From Fusobacterium varium (GTDB lineage Bacteria > Fusobacteriota > Fusobacteriia > Fusobacteriales > Fusobacteriaceae), in assembly GCA_002356455.1 (NCBI GenBank), contig AP017968.1:558001-622000 (forward strand): 64,000 bases of DNA, in the 5' to 3' direction. Below the pieces are notes generated by a model. The model ran no database searches. It was not told where the DNA came from and saw nothing but the letters and a program-made list of their open reading frames with translations. Shown here piece after piece: positions 46,186 to 56,301 of this stretch. Both the position numbers and the translations under genes were made by a program. The first letter of the stretch is position 1. Every line of letters starts with the position of its first letter.

Positions 46186-47565
46186 ATGAACAATCAACAA
46201 ACTAAGCAAGGGGCATTTAAAAGATTCACATCTTTCTGTGTTTCTTTGATGCAAAAGTATTTGCCAGATCCATATATTTTCTGTGCAATGCTGACATTTA
46301 TAGTATTTGCAGGGGCAGTTATTTTTACTAAGCAGTCACCAATGAGAGTTATAGGTCATTGGACAAATGGTTTCTGGTCATTATTATCATTTTCAATGCA
46401 GATGGCATTGGTACTTGTAACAGGGCATACAATGGCTAGTTCAAATGTATTCAAAAAAATATTATCAAGTATGGCATCTAAACTATCTAGTCCTAAACAG
46501 GCTATTGTTGTAGTAACATTAGTTTCTACTATAGCATGTATATTAAACTGGGGATTTGGATTGGTTATAGGAGCTATTTTTGCTAAAGAAATAGCTAAAA
46601 AAGTAAAAGGTGTAGACTATAGGCTTCTTATAGCTTCAGCTTATACAGGATTTTTAGTGTGGCATGGAGGACTGTCTGGTTCTATTCCTTTACAAGTAGC
46701 AAGTGATAGTGTAGCAGCTCTTTCTAAACAAACTGCTGGTGCTGTAACTGAAAATATACCTACAAGTCTGACTTTGTTTTCACCAATGAATTTATTTATT
46801 GTTGGAGCACTTATTATAATGCTTCCATTAATAAATAGGGCTATGTATCCAGCTGATAATGAAGTTGTTACTGTTGATCCAAAATTATTGGAAGAACCTG
46901 AAGAAAAAGTTTTACTTCATAAAAATATGACTCCAGCTGAAAAAATAGAGAATAGTAAAGTTGTTTCTATTATTTTAGGAGTTATGGGTTGGGCTTATAT
47001 TCTTCAATATTTTGTTACTAAAGGATTTAATTTAAATCTTAATCTAGTTAACTTTATATTTTTATTTACAGGAATCATTCTTCATGGGACACCTAGAAAA
47101 TTCATAAATGCTTTTGGTGAAGCAACTAAAGGAGCAGCTGGAATACTTTTACAATTTCCATTCTATGCTGGAATTATGGGGATTATGACAGGAACAAATG
47201 CAGATGGATCATCATTAGCTATATTAATGTCTAATTTCTTCGTGAATATTTCTACACCAAAAACATTCCCATTATTCTCATTCTTAAGTGCAGGAATAGT
47301 AAACTTCTTTGTACCTTCTGGAGGAGGACAATGGGCAGTTCAAGCTCCAATTGTAATGCCAGCAGGAGTTGAGATAGGTGTATCTACAGCTAAATCAGCT
47401 ATGGCTATCGCTTGGGGAGATGCTTGGACAAATATGATACAGCCGTTCTGGGCTTTGCCAGCATTAGGTATTGCAGGATTAGGTGCTAAAGATATTATGG
47501 GATACTGCTTAATAGTACTTTTATGTTCAGGAGTAGTTATTTCAGCAGGATTCTTGTTATTCTAG
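46186..47565 (+). CDS. atoE: Short-chain fatty acid transporter
   Basis: 459 residues with about twelve membrane segments. Matches the AtoE family through 'CILNWGFGLVIGAIFAKEIAKK', 'GFLVWHGGLSGSIPL', 'FVPSGGGQWAVQAPI' and 'AIAWGDAWTNMIQPFWALP'. It is expected to move short-chain fatty acids such as butyrate or acetoacetate. In E. coli atoE sits with atoDA, as here except that a glycosylase gene intervenes. GGGAGG precedes the ATG. Confidence 0.92.
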   Translation: MNNQQTKQGAFKRFTSFCVSLMQKYLPDPYIFCAMLTFIVFAGAVIFTKQSPMRVIGHWTNGFWSLLSFSMQMALVLVTGHTMASSNVFKKILSSMASKLSSPKQAIVVVTLVSTIACILNWGFGLVIGAIFAKEIAKKVKGVDYRLLIASAYTGFLVWHGGLSGSIPLQVASDSVAALSKQTAGAVTENIPTSLTLFSPMNLFIVGALIIMLPLINRAMYPADNEVVTVDPKLLEEPEEKVLLHKNMTPAEKIENSKVVSIILGVMGWAYILQYFVTKGFNLNLNLVNFIFLFTGIILHGTPRKFINAFGEATKGAAGILLQFPFYAGIMGIMTGTNADGSSLAILMSNFFVNISTPKTFPLFSFLSAGIVNFFVPSGGGQWAVQAPIVMPAGVEIGVSTAKSAMAIAWGDAWTNMIQPFWALPALGIAGLGAKDIMGYCLIVLLCSGVVISAGFLLF

Positions 47566-47573
47566 GTAAAAAA

Positions 47574-48230
47574 ATGAAAAAAAATGAATATTTTTATGAA
47601 ATAAAAAAAATATATGAAGAAAAAAAAGATGAGATAGAAAAAAGATTGAAAGATTTTAAAGATATATGGGAGAAAGGAAGCAATGAGGAGATTCATACAG
47701 AGCTTTCTTTCTGTATTCTTACTCCTCAATCTAAAGCAGTAAATGCATGGAAAGCTATTACAACTCTTAGGGATAATGGACTTTTATTCAATGGAACTGC
47801 TGAAGAAATGGTGGAATATCTCAATATAGTAAGATTTAAGAATAATAAAGCAAAATATTTAGTTGCTCTCAGAGAGCAAATGAAAGATAAAGATGGCAAA
47901 ATAATAACAAAGGATTTTTTTGAAAGCATATCTGATATTAATGAAAAAAGAGAATGGATAGTAAAAAATATTAAAGGAATGGCCTATAAAGAAGCCAGTC
48001 ATTTTTTAAGAAACGTCGGATTCGGAAAGAAAATTTCGATTTTAGATAGACATATCCTGAAAAATTTAGTAAAATTAGAAGTAATGGAAGAAGTTCCAAA
48101 ATCTCTGACTCCTAAATTATATTTAGAGATCGAAGAAAAGATGAAAGCTTATTGTGATTATGTAGATATATCTATGGATAGTTTAGATTTACTTCTATGG
48201 TACAAGGAAGCCGGAGAAATATTTAAATAA
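47574..48230 (+). CDS. ogg: 8-oxoguanine DNA glycosylase/lyase (Ogg2 type)
   Basis: About 218 residues. The helix-hairpin-helix and catalytic pair fit Ogg-type glycosylases: K139 in 'GMAYKEASHFLRNVG' and D158 in 'SILDRHILKNL', 19 residues apart like K249 and D268 in human OGG1. It removes 8-oxoguanine and nicks the strand. An in-frame start at 47523 would lie inside atoE, so ATG 47574 is preferred, with only a weak AGG before it. It sits 9 bases after atoE and 22 before atoD with no terminator, an odd place for a repair gene. Confidence 0.85.
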   Translation: MKKNEYFYEIKKIYEEKKDEIEKRLKDFKDIWEKGSNEEIHTELSFCILTPQSKAVNAWKAITTLRDNGLLFNGTAEEMVEYLNIVRFKNNKAKYLVALREQMKDKDGKIITKDFFESISDINEKREWIVKNIKGMAYKEASHFLRNVGFGKKISILDRHILKNLVKLEVMEEVPKSLTPKLYLEIEEKMKAYCDYVDISMDSLDLLLWYKEAGEIFK

Positions 48231-48251
48231 AAAAAGTGTTAGGAGGGCAAA

Positions 48252-48899
48252 ATGAAAAACAAATTAGTTTCAATGGAAGAAGCTGTATCTCATGTAAAAG
48301 ATGGAATGACAGTTTTTATTGGGGGATTCCTAGGAGTAGGAACACCTGAAAAAATAATAGATGCTTTAGTAGCTAAAGGTGTAAAAGACCTTACTGTTAT
48401 AGGTAATGACACAGGATTCCCAGACAAAGGAATTGGAAGACTTGTTGTTAATAATCAAGTTAAAAAAGTAATTGCTTCTCATATCGGAACAAACCCAGAA
48501 ACTGGAAGAAGAATGCAAACTGGTGAAATGGAAGTTGAATTAGCACCTCAAGGAACATTGGCTGAAAGAGTAAGAGCTGGTGGAAATGGACTTGGAGGAA
48601 TCTTAACACCAACAGGAATAGGAACTATTGTTGAAGAAGGAAAAGAAATTATTACAGTAGATGGAAAAAAATATATTTTAGAAAAACCTCTAAGAGCTGA
48701 TGTAGCACTTTTAAACGGTTCTGTGGTTGATGAATTAGGAAATGTTATTTATGCTAAAACAACTAAAAACTTTAACCCAATGATGGCAACAGCAGCAGAT
48801 ACAGTTATAGTTTTTGCAGAAAAATTAGTAAAAGTGGGAGAAATCGACCCAGATCATGTAATGACATCTAGAATATTCGTAGACTACATAGTTAAATAG
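48252..48899 (+). CDS. atoD: CoA-transferase subunit A (acetoacetate/butyrate type)
   Basis: The alpha subunit (215 residues) of a class I CoA-transferase. The N-terminal 'GGFLGVGTPEKIIDAL' is the CoA-binding loop and 'VALLNGSVVDELGNVIY' is typical of the family. With AtoA it moves CoA between acyl groups, likely acetoacetate/acetate/butyrate in butyrate fermentation. AGGAGGG lies before the ATG and atoA begins 17 bases after its stop. Confidence 0.92.
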   Translation: MKNKLVSMEEAVSHVKDGMTVFIGGFLGVGTPEKIIDALVAKGVKDLTVIGNDTGFPDKGIGRLVVNNQVKKVIASHIGTNPETGRRMQTGEMEVELAPQGTLAERVRAGGNGLGGILTPTGIGTIVEEGKEIITVDGKKYILEKPLRADVALLNGSVVDELGNVIYAKTTKNFNPMMATAADTVIVFAEKLVKVGEIDPDHVMTSRIFVDYIVK

Positions 48900-48916
48900 G
48901 AGAGGTGAAACAAGAA

Positions 48917-49582
48917 ATGGAATTAGATAAAAAATTAGTAAGAGAATATATTGCAAAAAGAGTTGCACAAGAATTTAAAGATGGATATGTAGTAAACTTG
49001 GGAATAGGACTTCCTACTTTAGTAGCTAACTATGTACCAGAAGGAATAGAGGTTGTATTTCAATCAGAAAATGGAATTATTGGAGTAGGACCAGCTCCAG
49101 AACCTGGAAAAGAAGATAAAGATATAGTAAATGCAGGAGCAGGATTTGTAACTGTTCTTCCAGGAGCACAATTCTTTGATTCTTGTACTTCATTTGGAAT
49201 CATAAGAGGAGGACATGTAGATGCGACTGTTCTTGGAGCTCTTCAAGTAGATAAAGAAGGAAACCTAGCAAACTGGATGGTTCCTGGAAAAATGGTTCCT
49301 GGAATGGGTGGAGCTATGGATCTTGTAGTTGGAGCTAAAGAAGTTATAGTTGCTATGGAGCACACAGCTAAAGGAGCAGTAAAAATCCTTGATAAATGTG
49401 ATCTTCCATTAACAGCTGCTGGTCAAGTAAACTTGATAATCACTGAAAAAGGTGTTATAAAAGTAACTCCAGAAGGATTACTTCTTATTGAAGTAAGTCC
49501 TTATTCTTCAATTGAAGATATAAAAGCATCTACAGGAGCAGAATTAAAAGTTGCTGACGATGTAAAAATTTTATCACTATAA
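48917..49582 (+). CDS. atoA: CoA-transferase subunit B
   Basis: The beta subunit (about 221 residues), carrying the catalytic glutamate E51 in 'FQSENGIIGVGP'. Family motifs 'NLGIGLPTLVANYVPEG' and 'GGAMDLVVGAKEVIVAMEH' are present. A GTG at 48905 is in frame but belongs to the ribosome binding site AGAGGTG, so ATG 48917 is the start. A strong terminator follows. Confidence 0.93.
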   Translation: MELDKKLVREYIAKRVAQEFKDGYVVNLGIGLPTLVANYVPEGIEVVFQSENGIIGVGPAPEPGKEDKDIVNAGAGFVTVLPGAQFFDSCTSFGIIRGGHVDATVLGALQVDKEGNLANWMVPGKMVPGMGGAMDLVVGAKEVIVAMEHTAKGAVKILDKCDLPLTAAGQVNLIITEKGVIKVTPEGLLLIEVSPYSSIEDIKASTGAELKVADDVKILSL

Positions 49583-49601
49583 TTAAATAAAAATTATTAT
49601 G

Positions 49602-49643
49602 AATCTTCCTTTTAAAAATATTTTTAAAAGGAAGATTTTTTTT
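49602..49643 (+). terminator. Strong terminator after atoDA
   Basis: A 17-bp perfect stem (49602-49618 with 49621-49637) with a 2-nt loop and a T-run. Confidence 0.9.
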
Positions 49644-49774
49644 AAAATAAAAATTTTTGACACACTCAAGTCATAATGAAATGTTAAAATTTAAAAGATT
49701 GTTTTAATATTCTTTTGTTCGGAAAAAATCTGAGTAATTATTATAAAAAGATAATACTTTTTTTATTTTATTGT

Positions 49775-49803
49775 TTGTAAAACTGTAAAAAAATTGTTAT
49801 AAT
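49775..49803 (+). promoter_or_regulatory. Promoter of miaB
   Basis: TTGTAA (49775-49780), 17-bp spacer, TATAAT (49798-49803), 42 bases before the GTG start. Confidence 0.6.
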
Positions 49804-49845
49804 AAAAAAATAGACATAAGCAGCAATAGTTTTAGGAGGAATAGA

Positions 49846-51156
49846 GTGAAAAAAGCATCGATTATAACATATGGATGTCAGATGAATGTAAATGAAAGCG
49901 CTAAAATAAAAAAAATCTTTCAAAATATAGGATATGAAATAACTGAAAATATAGAGGAATCAGACGCAATTTTTCTTAATACATGCACAGTAAGAGAAGG
50001 AGCTGCAACACAAATATATGGGAAATTAGGAGAATTGAAGCATATAAAAGAAAGAAGAGGAAGCATTATAGGAATTACTGGCTGTTTTGCTCAAGAGCAA
50101 GGAAAAGAACTTTTAAAAAAATTTCCTCAAATAGATATAATAATGGGAAATCAAAATATAGGGAGAATACCGCAAGCAATAGATGATATAGAGCATAAAA
50201 CAAATAAACATATAATATATACTGATTGTGAAGATGAATTACCTCCAAGATTAGATGCAGATTTTGATTCTAAAAAAACTGCTTCAATTTCAATAACTTA
50301 TGGATGTAATAATTTTTGTACATATTGCATTGTTCCATATGTAAGAGGCAGGGAGAGATCAGTACCTTTAGATGAAATTATACATGATGTAAAGCAATAT
50401 GCAGAAAAAGGGTATAAAGAAATAATACTTTTAGGGCAGAATGTAAATTCTTATGGAAAAGATTTTAAAAATGGAGATAACTTTGCAAAACTTTTAGATG
50501 AGATATGTAAAGTAGAAGGAGATTTTTTGGTAAGATTTATTTCTCCACATCCAAGAGATTTTTCAGATGAAGTGATAGATGTTATAGCTAAAAATGATAA
50601 AATAGCAAAATCATTACATCTTCCATTGCAATCAGGTTCTACAAGAATCTTAAAAATGATGAATAGAGGATACACAAAAGAGCAATATATAGCCCTTGCA
50701 GAAAAAATAAAAGAAAAAATACCTGGAGTTGCTCTTACTGCTGATATAATAGTTGGATTTCCAGGAGAAACTGAAGAAGATTTTTTAGATACTTTAGATG
50801 TAGTAAAAAGAATACAGTTTGAAAATTCATTTATGTTTATGTATTCAATAAGACAAGGAACAAAAGCAGCAGATATGAAGGAGCAGATAGACCCAGAAAT
50901 AAAAAAAGAGAGACTTCAAAGATTAATAGAAGTTCAGAATAGCTGCTCATTAGCTGAAAGTGAAACTTATAGAGGAAAAACAGTTAGAATATTAGTAGAG
51001 GGAGAAAGTAAAAAGAATAGAGATGTTCTTACTGGAAGAACTTCAACTAATAAAATAGTTCTCTTTAAAGGAGATAAGTCTTTAGAAGGAACTTTTGTAA
51101 ATGTAAAAATAAATGATTGCAAAACATGGACTTTATATGGTGAAATTGTAGATTAA
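49846..51156 (+). CDS. miaB: tRNA-2-methylthio-N6-dimethylallyladenosine synthase
   Basis: Radical-SAM methylthiotransferase that modifies A37 of tRNAs reading UNN codons. It is 436 residues. The N-terminal domain has its three Fe-S cysteines ('TYGCQMN', 'NTCTVRE', 'ITGCFAQ'). The radical SAM cluster is C154, C158, C161 in '[13 protein letters not shown]'. A TRAM domain ends the protein. The start is GTG with AGGAGG before it. rho follows after 17 bases. Confidence 0.94.
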   Translation: MKKASIITYGCQMNVNESAKIKKIFQNIGYEITENIEESDAIFLNTCTVREGAATQIYGKLGELKHIKERRGSIIGITGCFAQEQGKELLKKFPQIDIIMGNQNIGRIPQAIDDIEHKTNKHIIYTDCEDELPPRLDADFDSKKTASISITYGCNNFCTYCIVPYVRGRERSVPLDEIIHDVKQYAEKGYKEIILLGQNVNSYGKDFKNGDNFAKLLDEICKVEGDFLVRFISPHPRDFSDEVIDVIAKNDKIAKSLHLPLQSGSTRILKMMNRGYTKEQYIALAEKIKEKIPGVALTADIIVGFPGETEEDFLDTLDVVKRIQFENSFMFMYSIRQGTKAADMKEQIDPEIKKERLQRLIEVQNSCSLAESETYRGKTVRILVEGESKKNRDVLTGRTSTNKIVLFKGDKSLEGTFVNVKINDCKTWTLYGEIVD

Positions 51157-51173
51157 AATTAACTGAGGTGGAT

Positions 51174-52430
51174 ATGGATAAGTTGGATAGATTTCTTTTA
51201 AAAGAACTTCAAGAGATAGCGAAGCAATTGGGGATAGAATATAAAAGTGGAATAAAAAAATCTGAACTGAAAGAATTGATAGAAAAAGATATTGAAGAAA
51301 AAGAAGGATTAGATATTGCTTGGGGAAGCCTAGAAGTATTACCTGATGGTTATGGATTTTTAAGAAATACAAGTGTAGAAAAAGATGTCTATGTATCAGC
51401 CTCACAAGTAAGAAAATTTAAGCTAAGAACTGAAGATATAGTAGTTGGAGAAGTAAGAGAACCTTCAGGAGATGAAAAAAACTATGCTCTTAGAAGAGTT
51501 TTATTAGTAAATAGCGGAACACTGGAGGCTGCTGAATCAAGAGTACCTTTTGAAGACCTTGTACCAGCTTATCCAACTGAGAGATTTATTCTGGAGACTG
51601 ACAGAAAAAATGTTTCAGGAAGGATAATAGATCTTATAGCGCCAATAGGAAAAGGACAAAGAGCTTTAATAATAGCTCCACCAAAAGCTGGAAAAACTAT
51701 GCTCATAAGCAGCATAGCAAACTCAATGATAGAACAAAATAAAGAAACAGAAGTATGGATACTTTTAATAGATGAAAGACCTGAAGAAGTTACAGATATA
51801 AAAGAATCAGTAATAGGAGCTCAAGTATTTGCTTCTACATTTGATGAGGATCCAAGAAATCATATAAAAGTTACAGAAATGATACTGGAAAGAGCAAAAA
51901 GAAAAGTTGAAAATGGAGAAAATATAGTTATACTTATGGATTCTCTTACAAGACTTGCAAGAGCATATAATATAGTTATTCCATCAAGTGGGAAACTAAT
52001 ATCTGGAGGAATTGATCCAACAGCTTTATACTATCCCAAAAATTTCTTTGGAACAGCTAGAAATATAAGAGGCGGAGGAAGTTTAACTATTATAGCCACA
52101 GTTCTTGTAGATACAGGAAGTAAAATGGATGATATAATATATGAAGAATTTAAATCAACAGGGAACTGTGATATACATTTAGATAGAAACTTAGCTGAAT
52201 TGAGAATATTTCCAGCTATAGATATACAACGTTCAGGAACTAGAAAAGAGGAACTTTTAATACCTAAAAGTGAATTAGAAAGTATTTGGAGCATAAGAAG
52301 ATATTTATCTCAATATGATAGAGCTACAGCTTCAAGAAAACTTATAGATACTATACTTAATACAGAAAGCAATAAAAAGCTTTTAGAATTTTATGAAAAA
52401 GGGGAGAGGAAGACTAAAAATGAAATCTAA
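51174..52430 (+). CDS. rho: Transcription termination factor Rho
   Basis: A hexameric RNA helicase that ends transcription. It is about 418 residues, the usual length. The RNA-binding CSD region reads '[13 protein letters not shown]', Walker A is 'APPKAGKTM', Walker B '[16 protein letters not shown]' and the Q-loop '[13 protein letters not shown]'. A GTG at 51168 is in frame but part of the TGAGGTG site, so I chose ATG 51174. It overlaps the M23 peptidase gene by 11 bases. Confidence 0.94.
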   Translation: MDKLDRFLLKELQEIAKQLGIEYKSGIKKSELKELIEKDIEEKEGLDIAWGSLEVLPDGYGFLRNTSVEKDVYVSASQVRKFKLRTEDIVVGEVREPSGDEKNYALRRVLLVNSGTLEAAESRVPFEDLVPAYPTERFILETDRKNVSGRIIDLIAPIGKGQRALIIAPPKAGKTMLISSIANSMIEQNKETEVWILLIDERPEEVTDIKESVIGAQVFASTFDEDPRNHIKVTEMILERAKRKVENGENIVILMDSLTRLARAYNIVIPSSGKLISGGIDPTALYYPKNFFGTARNIRGGGSLTIIATVLVDTGSKMDDIIYEEFKSTGNCDIHLDRNLAELRIFPAIDIQRSGTRKEELLIPKSELESIWSIRRYLSQYDRATASRKLIDTILNTESNKKLLEFYEKGERKTKNEI

Positions 52431-53472
52431 AATAAAAGTTTTTATAATATTAGCAGTTGTTTTTTATTTTGGAATAGAGCTTACCAATCCTTTTAAAGAA
52501 GAAGTGGTAGATCTAAAAAAATTTACAGATTATTATGATACAACTGAAGAAACAAATGGTGGAGTTACTTTACTTAATGACAGTTTCTATACTTTTGAAA
52601 AAGAATATAATTTTGCTAATGAGTATAAGCCAATAGGATTTGATAAAAAAGATGGTGGGAGTACAGGAGCAGATAGAGAAGGAATCAGAGAGACTGCAAT
52701 AAATCAAATTATTACACCTGAAAAAAAATTACCTGTAAAGAGTGAATATGTAGTTAAACAGGGAGATACAATTTCTGAAATAGCTGAAGCAAACGGAATG
52801 ACAATGAATATGCTTCTTGCTAATAATCCAAATGTATCTGTAAAAAATTTAAAAATAGGACAAAAACTAACTATTGTTTCTGAAAATGGAATATTTTATA
52901 AAGTTCAAAAAGGAGATTCTTTATCTAAAATAGCTTCAAAGTTTAAAATGAAACTTGATGATATAACTGCATATAATGATATAGATACAAAAAATCTTAA
53001 AGTTGGACAAGATATATTTTTAAAAAATCCAGATATAAGAGTTCTTGCTAATTCTGGAAAAGGTGGAATAACAGTAGCGAGTGCAGGATTTAGATTTCCA
53101 GTTGAATACAAAGGAGTAAACAGTCCATATGGAAGCAGATTTCATCCAGTTTTGAAAAGATATATATTTCATGCTGGAGTTGATTTAAAAGCTAGATATG
53201 TGCCTTTGCGTGCAGCTCAAAATGGAAAAGTAAGTTATGCTGGATATATGAATGGATATGGAAAAATAATAATATTAAAACATTCTAATGGTTATGAAAC
53301 AAGATATGCTCATCTAGATAAGATTGGTGTAAAAGTTGGACAGAATGTTAATAAGGGTGAATTAATAGGGAAAACAGGAATGTCTGGAAGAGTGACAGGA
53401 CCTCACCTTCATTTTGAAGTTAGAAAAAATGGAAAAACAGAAAACCCTATGAGTCATTTAACAAGAAAATAA
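52420..53472 (+). CDS. M23 metallopeptidase with two LysM domains
   Basis: About 350 residues. An N-terminal membrane helix ('[16 protein letters not shown]') acts as signal anchor. LysM 1 ('[18 protein letters not shown]') and LysM 2 ('[18 protein letters not shown]') bind peptidoglycan. The M23 domain has zinc ligands in 'SRFHPV', 'HAGVDLKA' and 'PHLHFEV', so it should be an active endopeptidase. An in-frame ATG at 52393 lies inside rho. ATG 52420 follows GGGGAGAGGAAG and gives the usual start. Confidence 0.9.
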   Translation: MKSKIKVFIILAVVFYFGIELTNPFKEEVVDLKKFTDYYDTTEETNGGVTLLNDSFYTFEKEYNFANEYKPIGFDKKDGGSTGADREGIRETAINQIITPEKKLPVKSEYVVKQGDTISEIAEANGMTMNMLLANNPNVSVKNLKIGQKLTIVSENGIFYKVQKGDSLSKIASKFKMKLDDITAYNDIDTKNLKVGQDIFLKNPDIRVLANSGKGGITVASAGFRFPVEYKGVNSPYGSRFHPVLKRYIFHAGVDLKARYVPLRAAQNGKVSYAGYMNGYGKIIILKHSNGYETRYAHLDKIGVKVGQNVNKGELIGKTGMSGRVTGPHLHFEVRKNGKTENPMSHLTRK

Positions 53473-53480
53473 AAATTAAA

Positions 53481-53512
53481 ATAAGTCCTGTTGAGCAACA
53501 GGACTTATTTGT
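53481..53512 (+). terminator. Terminator before ispG
   Basis: ATAAGTCCTGTTG (53481-53493) pairs with CAACAGGACTTAT (53496-53508), followed by a short TTGTTT. The perfect stem supports it and the weak T-run lowers confidence. Confidence 0.65.
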
Positions 53513-53527
53513 TTAGGAGATGAAAAA

Positions 53528-54598
53528 ATGAGAGTAACAAGAGAAGTAAAGGTGGGAAATATAATAATAGGTGGGGATAACAATATTGTTATTCAATCTA
53601 TGACTAATACTATAACAAGTGATACAGAAGCTACTGTGGCTCAAATAAAAAAATTGGAAAATGCAGGATGTCAGCTTGTAAGAATGACTATAAATAACAT
53701 GGAGGCAGCAGAAGCTATAAAGGAGATAAAAAAAAGAGTTTCAATTCCTTTAGCTGCGGATATCCATTTTGACTATAAACTTGCCATAGCTGCTATGGAA
53801 AATGGAATAGATAAGCTTAGAATAAACCCTGGAAATATAGGTACTGATGAAAATGTAACTAAGGTAGTTAAAAAAGCAAAAGAAAAAAATATACCAATAA
53901 GAATAGGAGTAAATTCTGGTTCTTTAGAAAAAGAAATATTAAAAAAATATGGAAGTCCAACTGCAGATGCTATGGTGGAAAGTGCAATGTACCATATTAG
54001 TTTATTGGAAAAAAATAACTTTCATGATATAATTGTGTCTCTAAAGTCAAGTAATGTAAAAATGATGATAGAAGCATACAGAAAAATCAGCAAAAAAGTA
54101 GATTACCCTCTTCATTTAGGAGTTACAGAAGCAGGGACAGCATTTCAGGGAACAATAAAATCATCTATAGGAATAGGAGCATTACTATTAGATGGAATTG
54201 GTAATACAATCAGAGTATCTTTAACAGAGGATCCAGTAGAGGAAATAAAAGTAGCAAAAGAGATTCTCAAAGTATTAGGACTAATGGAAACAGGAATAGA
54301 GATTATTTCATGTCCTACTTGTGGAAGAACTGAAATAGATTTAATTGGCCTTGCCAAAAAAGTAGAAAAGGAATTTGAAAAAGAAAATCGTAAAATAAAG
54401 ATAGCGGTTATGGGATGTGTGGTAAATGGTCCTGGAGAAGCTAGAGAAGCTGATTATGGTGTAGCTGGCGGAAAAGGAGAAGGAGTGCTCTTTAAAAAGG
54501 GACAGATTGTAAAAAAAGTAAAAGAATCTGAAATATTAATAGAATTAAAAAAATTGATAATGGAGGATGAAAAAAATGAAGGTAAAGTATCTGATTAG
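53528..54598 (+). CDS. ispG: 4-hydroxy-3-methylbut-2-en-1-yl diphosphate synthase
   Basis: The sixth enzyme of the MEP isoprenoid pathway, with a [4Fe-4S] cluster held by cysteines in '[10 protein letters not shown]' and '[10 protein letters not shown]'. It is 356 residues with '[19 protein letters not shown]' at the start. This shows the MEP route is used here, supplying ispA at 60990. AGGAGATG precedes the ATG. Its end overlaps the lipoprotein gene by 23 bases. Confidence 0.94.
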   Translation: MRVTREVKVGNIIIGGDNNIVIQSMTNTITSDTEATVAQIKKLENAGCQLVRMTINNMEAAEAIKEIKKRVSIPLAADIHFDYKLAIAAMENGIDKLRINPGNIGTDENVTKVVKKAKEKNIPIRIGVNSGSLEKEILKKYGSPTADAMVESAMYHISLLEKNNFHDIIVSLKSSNVKMMIEAYRKISKKVDYPLHLGVTEAGTAFQGTIKSSIGIGALLLDGIGNTIRVSLTEDPVEEIKVAKEILKVLGLMETGIEIISCPTCGRTEIDLIGLAKKVEKEFEKENRKIKIAVMGCVVNGPGEAREADYGVAGGKGEGVLFKKGQIVKKVKESEILIELKKLIMEDEKNEGKVSD

Positions 54599-55007
54599 TT
54601 TATTATTTGTGATGGTTGTGGCAGGATGTACTTCAATAAAAAGCAGTCATGAAATATCTCTTGATAAAATAGAGGGAAGAAAAACACTCATTGTCAATTA
54701 TAACAGAAATGAAATACAAAGTGTGGAAGTAAGGAAAATATTTTTAGATTCAGGGGTTCCTTATTATGTAGAGCCTGGAGAATATAGACTTTCATATACT
54801 GAAACTCCAATGATAAGGGGAATTATGGATTTTTCTTTTAGAAGAGGAAAGGGAGATAATGATAATGGAAGCGGAAGAAGTCATTTAGATAGAAATATAA
54901 CTACTACAAAAATAATAAATGTTCAGGATGATACAGTAGTAGATTTAGTAGGAAATAAATTTGAAATAAGTGTAGGCGGAAGAATAAACAGCAAAAAATC
55001 TTTTTAA
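54576..55007 (+). CDS. Putative lipoprotein of unknown function
   Basis: About 143 residues. A lipoprotein signal ('[13 protein letters not shown]') ends at a Cys near residue 18. The mature part is beta-rich, with an Arg/Gly/Asp/Asn-rich loop ('[13 protein letters not shown]'). I do not recognise the family. ATG 54576 follows GGAGG at 9 nt, while ATG 54567 would abut it. It overlaps ispG by 23 bases. Confidence 0.7.
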   Translation: MKVKYLISLLFVMVVAGCTSIKSSHEISLDKIEGRKTLIVNYNRNEIQSVEVRKIFLDSGVPYYVEPGEYRLSYTETPMIRGIMDFSFRRGKGDNDNGSGRSHLDRNITTTKIINVQDDTVVDLVGNKFEISVGGRINSKKSF

Positions 55008-55011
55008 AACT

Positions 55012-55039
55012 AAACTTTTTTACAACTTATGTCGTCTAA
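55012..55039 (+). promoter_or_regulatory. Candidate ECF-type promoter upstream of the sigma factor gene
   Basis: AAACTT (55012-55017), 16-bp spacer, GTCTAA (55034-55039). This matches the general AACTT...GTC form of RpoE-like promoters. It lies 34 bases before the sigma gene ATG, as expected for autoregulation. Confidence 0.5.
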
Positions 55040-55073
55040 TTAAATATAACAGTTTGTGAGGGATAAAAATATA

Positions 55074-55523
55074 ATGGACTTTGATGAGATTTTTGAACAG
55101 TATTTTGATAGGATATATTACAAAATATTAGGTGTGGTAAAGAATCCTGAAGATGCCGAGGATATATCTCAGGAGGTCTTTATGAGTGTTTATAAGAACC
55201 TGAAAAAATTTAGAGCTGACAGTAATATCTATACATGGATATATAAAATAGCTATTAACAAAATATATGATTTTTTCAGAAAGAGGAAAGTAGAGCTTGA
55301 TATAAATGAAGAGATACTTGCCCTTGAATGTAATTCTGATATAGACACACCTCTGATATTAGAGGAACGGCTAAAAGAACTTTCTCTTCAGGAACGAGAG
55401 ATTGTAGTTTTAAAAGACATATATGGTTATAAGCTTAAGGAAATAGCTGATATGAAGGATATGAATATATCTACAGTAAAATCAGTATATTATAAGGCTA
55501 TTAAAGATATGGGAGGAAATTAG
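55074..55523 (+). CDS. ECF RNA polymerase sigma factor
   Basis: About 149 residues, containing only regions 2 and 4. Region 2 has 'NPEDAEDISQEVFMSVYKNL' and 'TWIYKIAINKIYDFF'. Region 4 has 'LKELSLQEREIVVLKDIYGYKLKEIADMKDMNISTVKSVYYKAIKDM'-type residues in shorter motifs such as 'KEIADMKDMNISTVKS'. It directs transcription of a stress regulon, probably envelope stress given its neighbours. A GTG at 55056 overlaps GAGGG, so ATG 55074 is preferred. The next gene starts 1 base after its stop. Confidence 0.9.
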   Translation: MDFDEIFEQYFDRIYYKILGVVKNPEDAEDISQEVFMSVYKNLKKFRADSNIYTWIYKIAINKIYDFFRKRKVELDINEEILALECNSDIDTPLILEERLKELSLQEREIVVLKDIYGYKLKEIADMKDMNISTVKSVYYKAIKDMGGN

Positions 55524-55524
55524 T

Positions 55525-55842
55525 ATGACGCCTAAAGACAGAGTAAGAGCTAATATATATAAGACTCTTTTAGAAGAGGAAAAAAGGAAAAATAAAAGAA
55601 GGGGGGTATTCTCGCTATCTTTATTTGTATTGGGAATTTTTACAAGTTCTACTTATCAGATGCTTTTTAAAGAAGTGCCGATGACAGGCATAGATAAGTA
55701 TGTAATTAATAGGAGTTTTACTGATAACAAAGCTTTAAAGGAAGATATTACTTTAGATCATATTTTTAATAATTCAATCTTTGATGATAAAAAAATAGAT
55801 TTAAATACAGATGATTTATTTGGATTAGAAGTACAAATTTAG
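55525..55842 (+). CDS. Putative membrane anti-sigma factor
   Basis: 105 residues. A cytosolic N-terminus (1-27, Lys-rich), one membrane helix (~28-46, 'GVFSLSLFVLGIFTSSTYQM'), then an extracytoplasmic tail. This topology, and its position one base after the ECF gene, fit an anti-sigma factor. No ZAS-type His/Cys motif is seen. GGAGG lies before the ATG. The call rests on context and topology, not on a recognised domain. Confidence 0.6.
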   Translation: MTPKDRVRANIYKTLLEEEKRKNKRRGVFSLSLFVLGIFTSSTYQMLFKEVPMTGIDKYVINRSFTDNKALKEDITLDHIFNNSIFDDKKIDLNTDDLFGLEVQI

Positions 55843-55854
55843 TGGAGGACAGGA

Positions 55855-56277
55855 ATGAGAAAATTTTTAAGCAGCATATTTGTAGTTATCTTTTCTTCCC
55901 TAGTGTTTGCAAATAATGACGGATTAGGGATTGTATCTGATGAAGATTTTAAAAAAGTTGGAGTCTCTCAGGAAAATATAGAAAAAGCAAAAGGAATGGT
56001 AGGAAAAGTAAGTACAAATTATAAAATGTTACTATTAGAAAAAAAACAACTTGAATTAGAAGTAAATAAATTTGTATTGGAAGGACCAGAAAGTAATCTT
56101 GAACAAATAGATAAACTTTTTGATAAAATGGGGCAGATAGAAGCTTCTATATTAAAAGATAGAATAAGAAGTCAAATAGAAATGCAGAAATATATAACTC
56201 AGGAACAATATATGAGAGCAAGAGATATAGCTATCAGAAGAATAAATGATGAGCAAAGATTAATAAACAACAAATAA
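55855..56277 (+). CDS. Spy/CpxP-like periplasmic protein
   Basis: 140 residues with a signal peptide ending near 'LVFANN'. The mature part is mostly helical ('NIEKAKGMVGKVSTNYKMLLLE', split by a short turn). The final stretch 'YITQEQYMRARDIAIRR' resembles the LTxxQ-type repeats of Spy/CpxP chaperones. Such proteins sense or buffer envelope stress, which fits a gene 12 bases after a likely anti-sigma factor. The assignment is by resemblance only. Confidence 0.55.
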   Translation: MRKFLSSIFVVIFSSLVFANNDGLGIVSDEDFKKVGVSQENIEKAKGMVGKVSTNYKMLLLEKKQLELEVNKFVLEGPESNLEQIDKLFDKMGQIEASILKDRIRSQIEMQKYITQEQYMRARDIAIRRINDEQRLINNK

Positions 56278-56301
56278 GTAGAATGAATGAGGTGTATTTC
56301 G

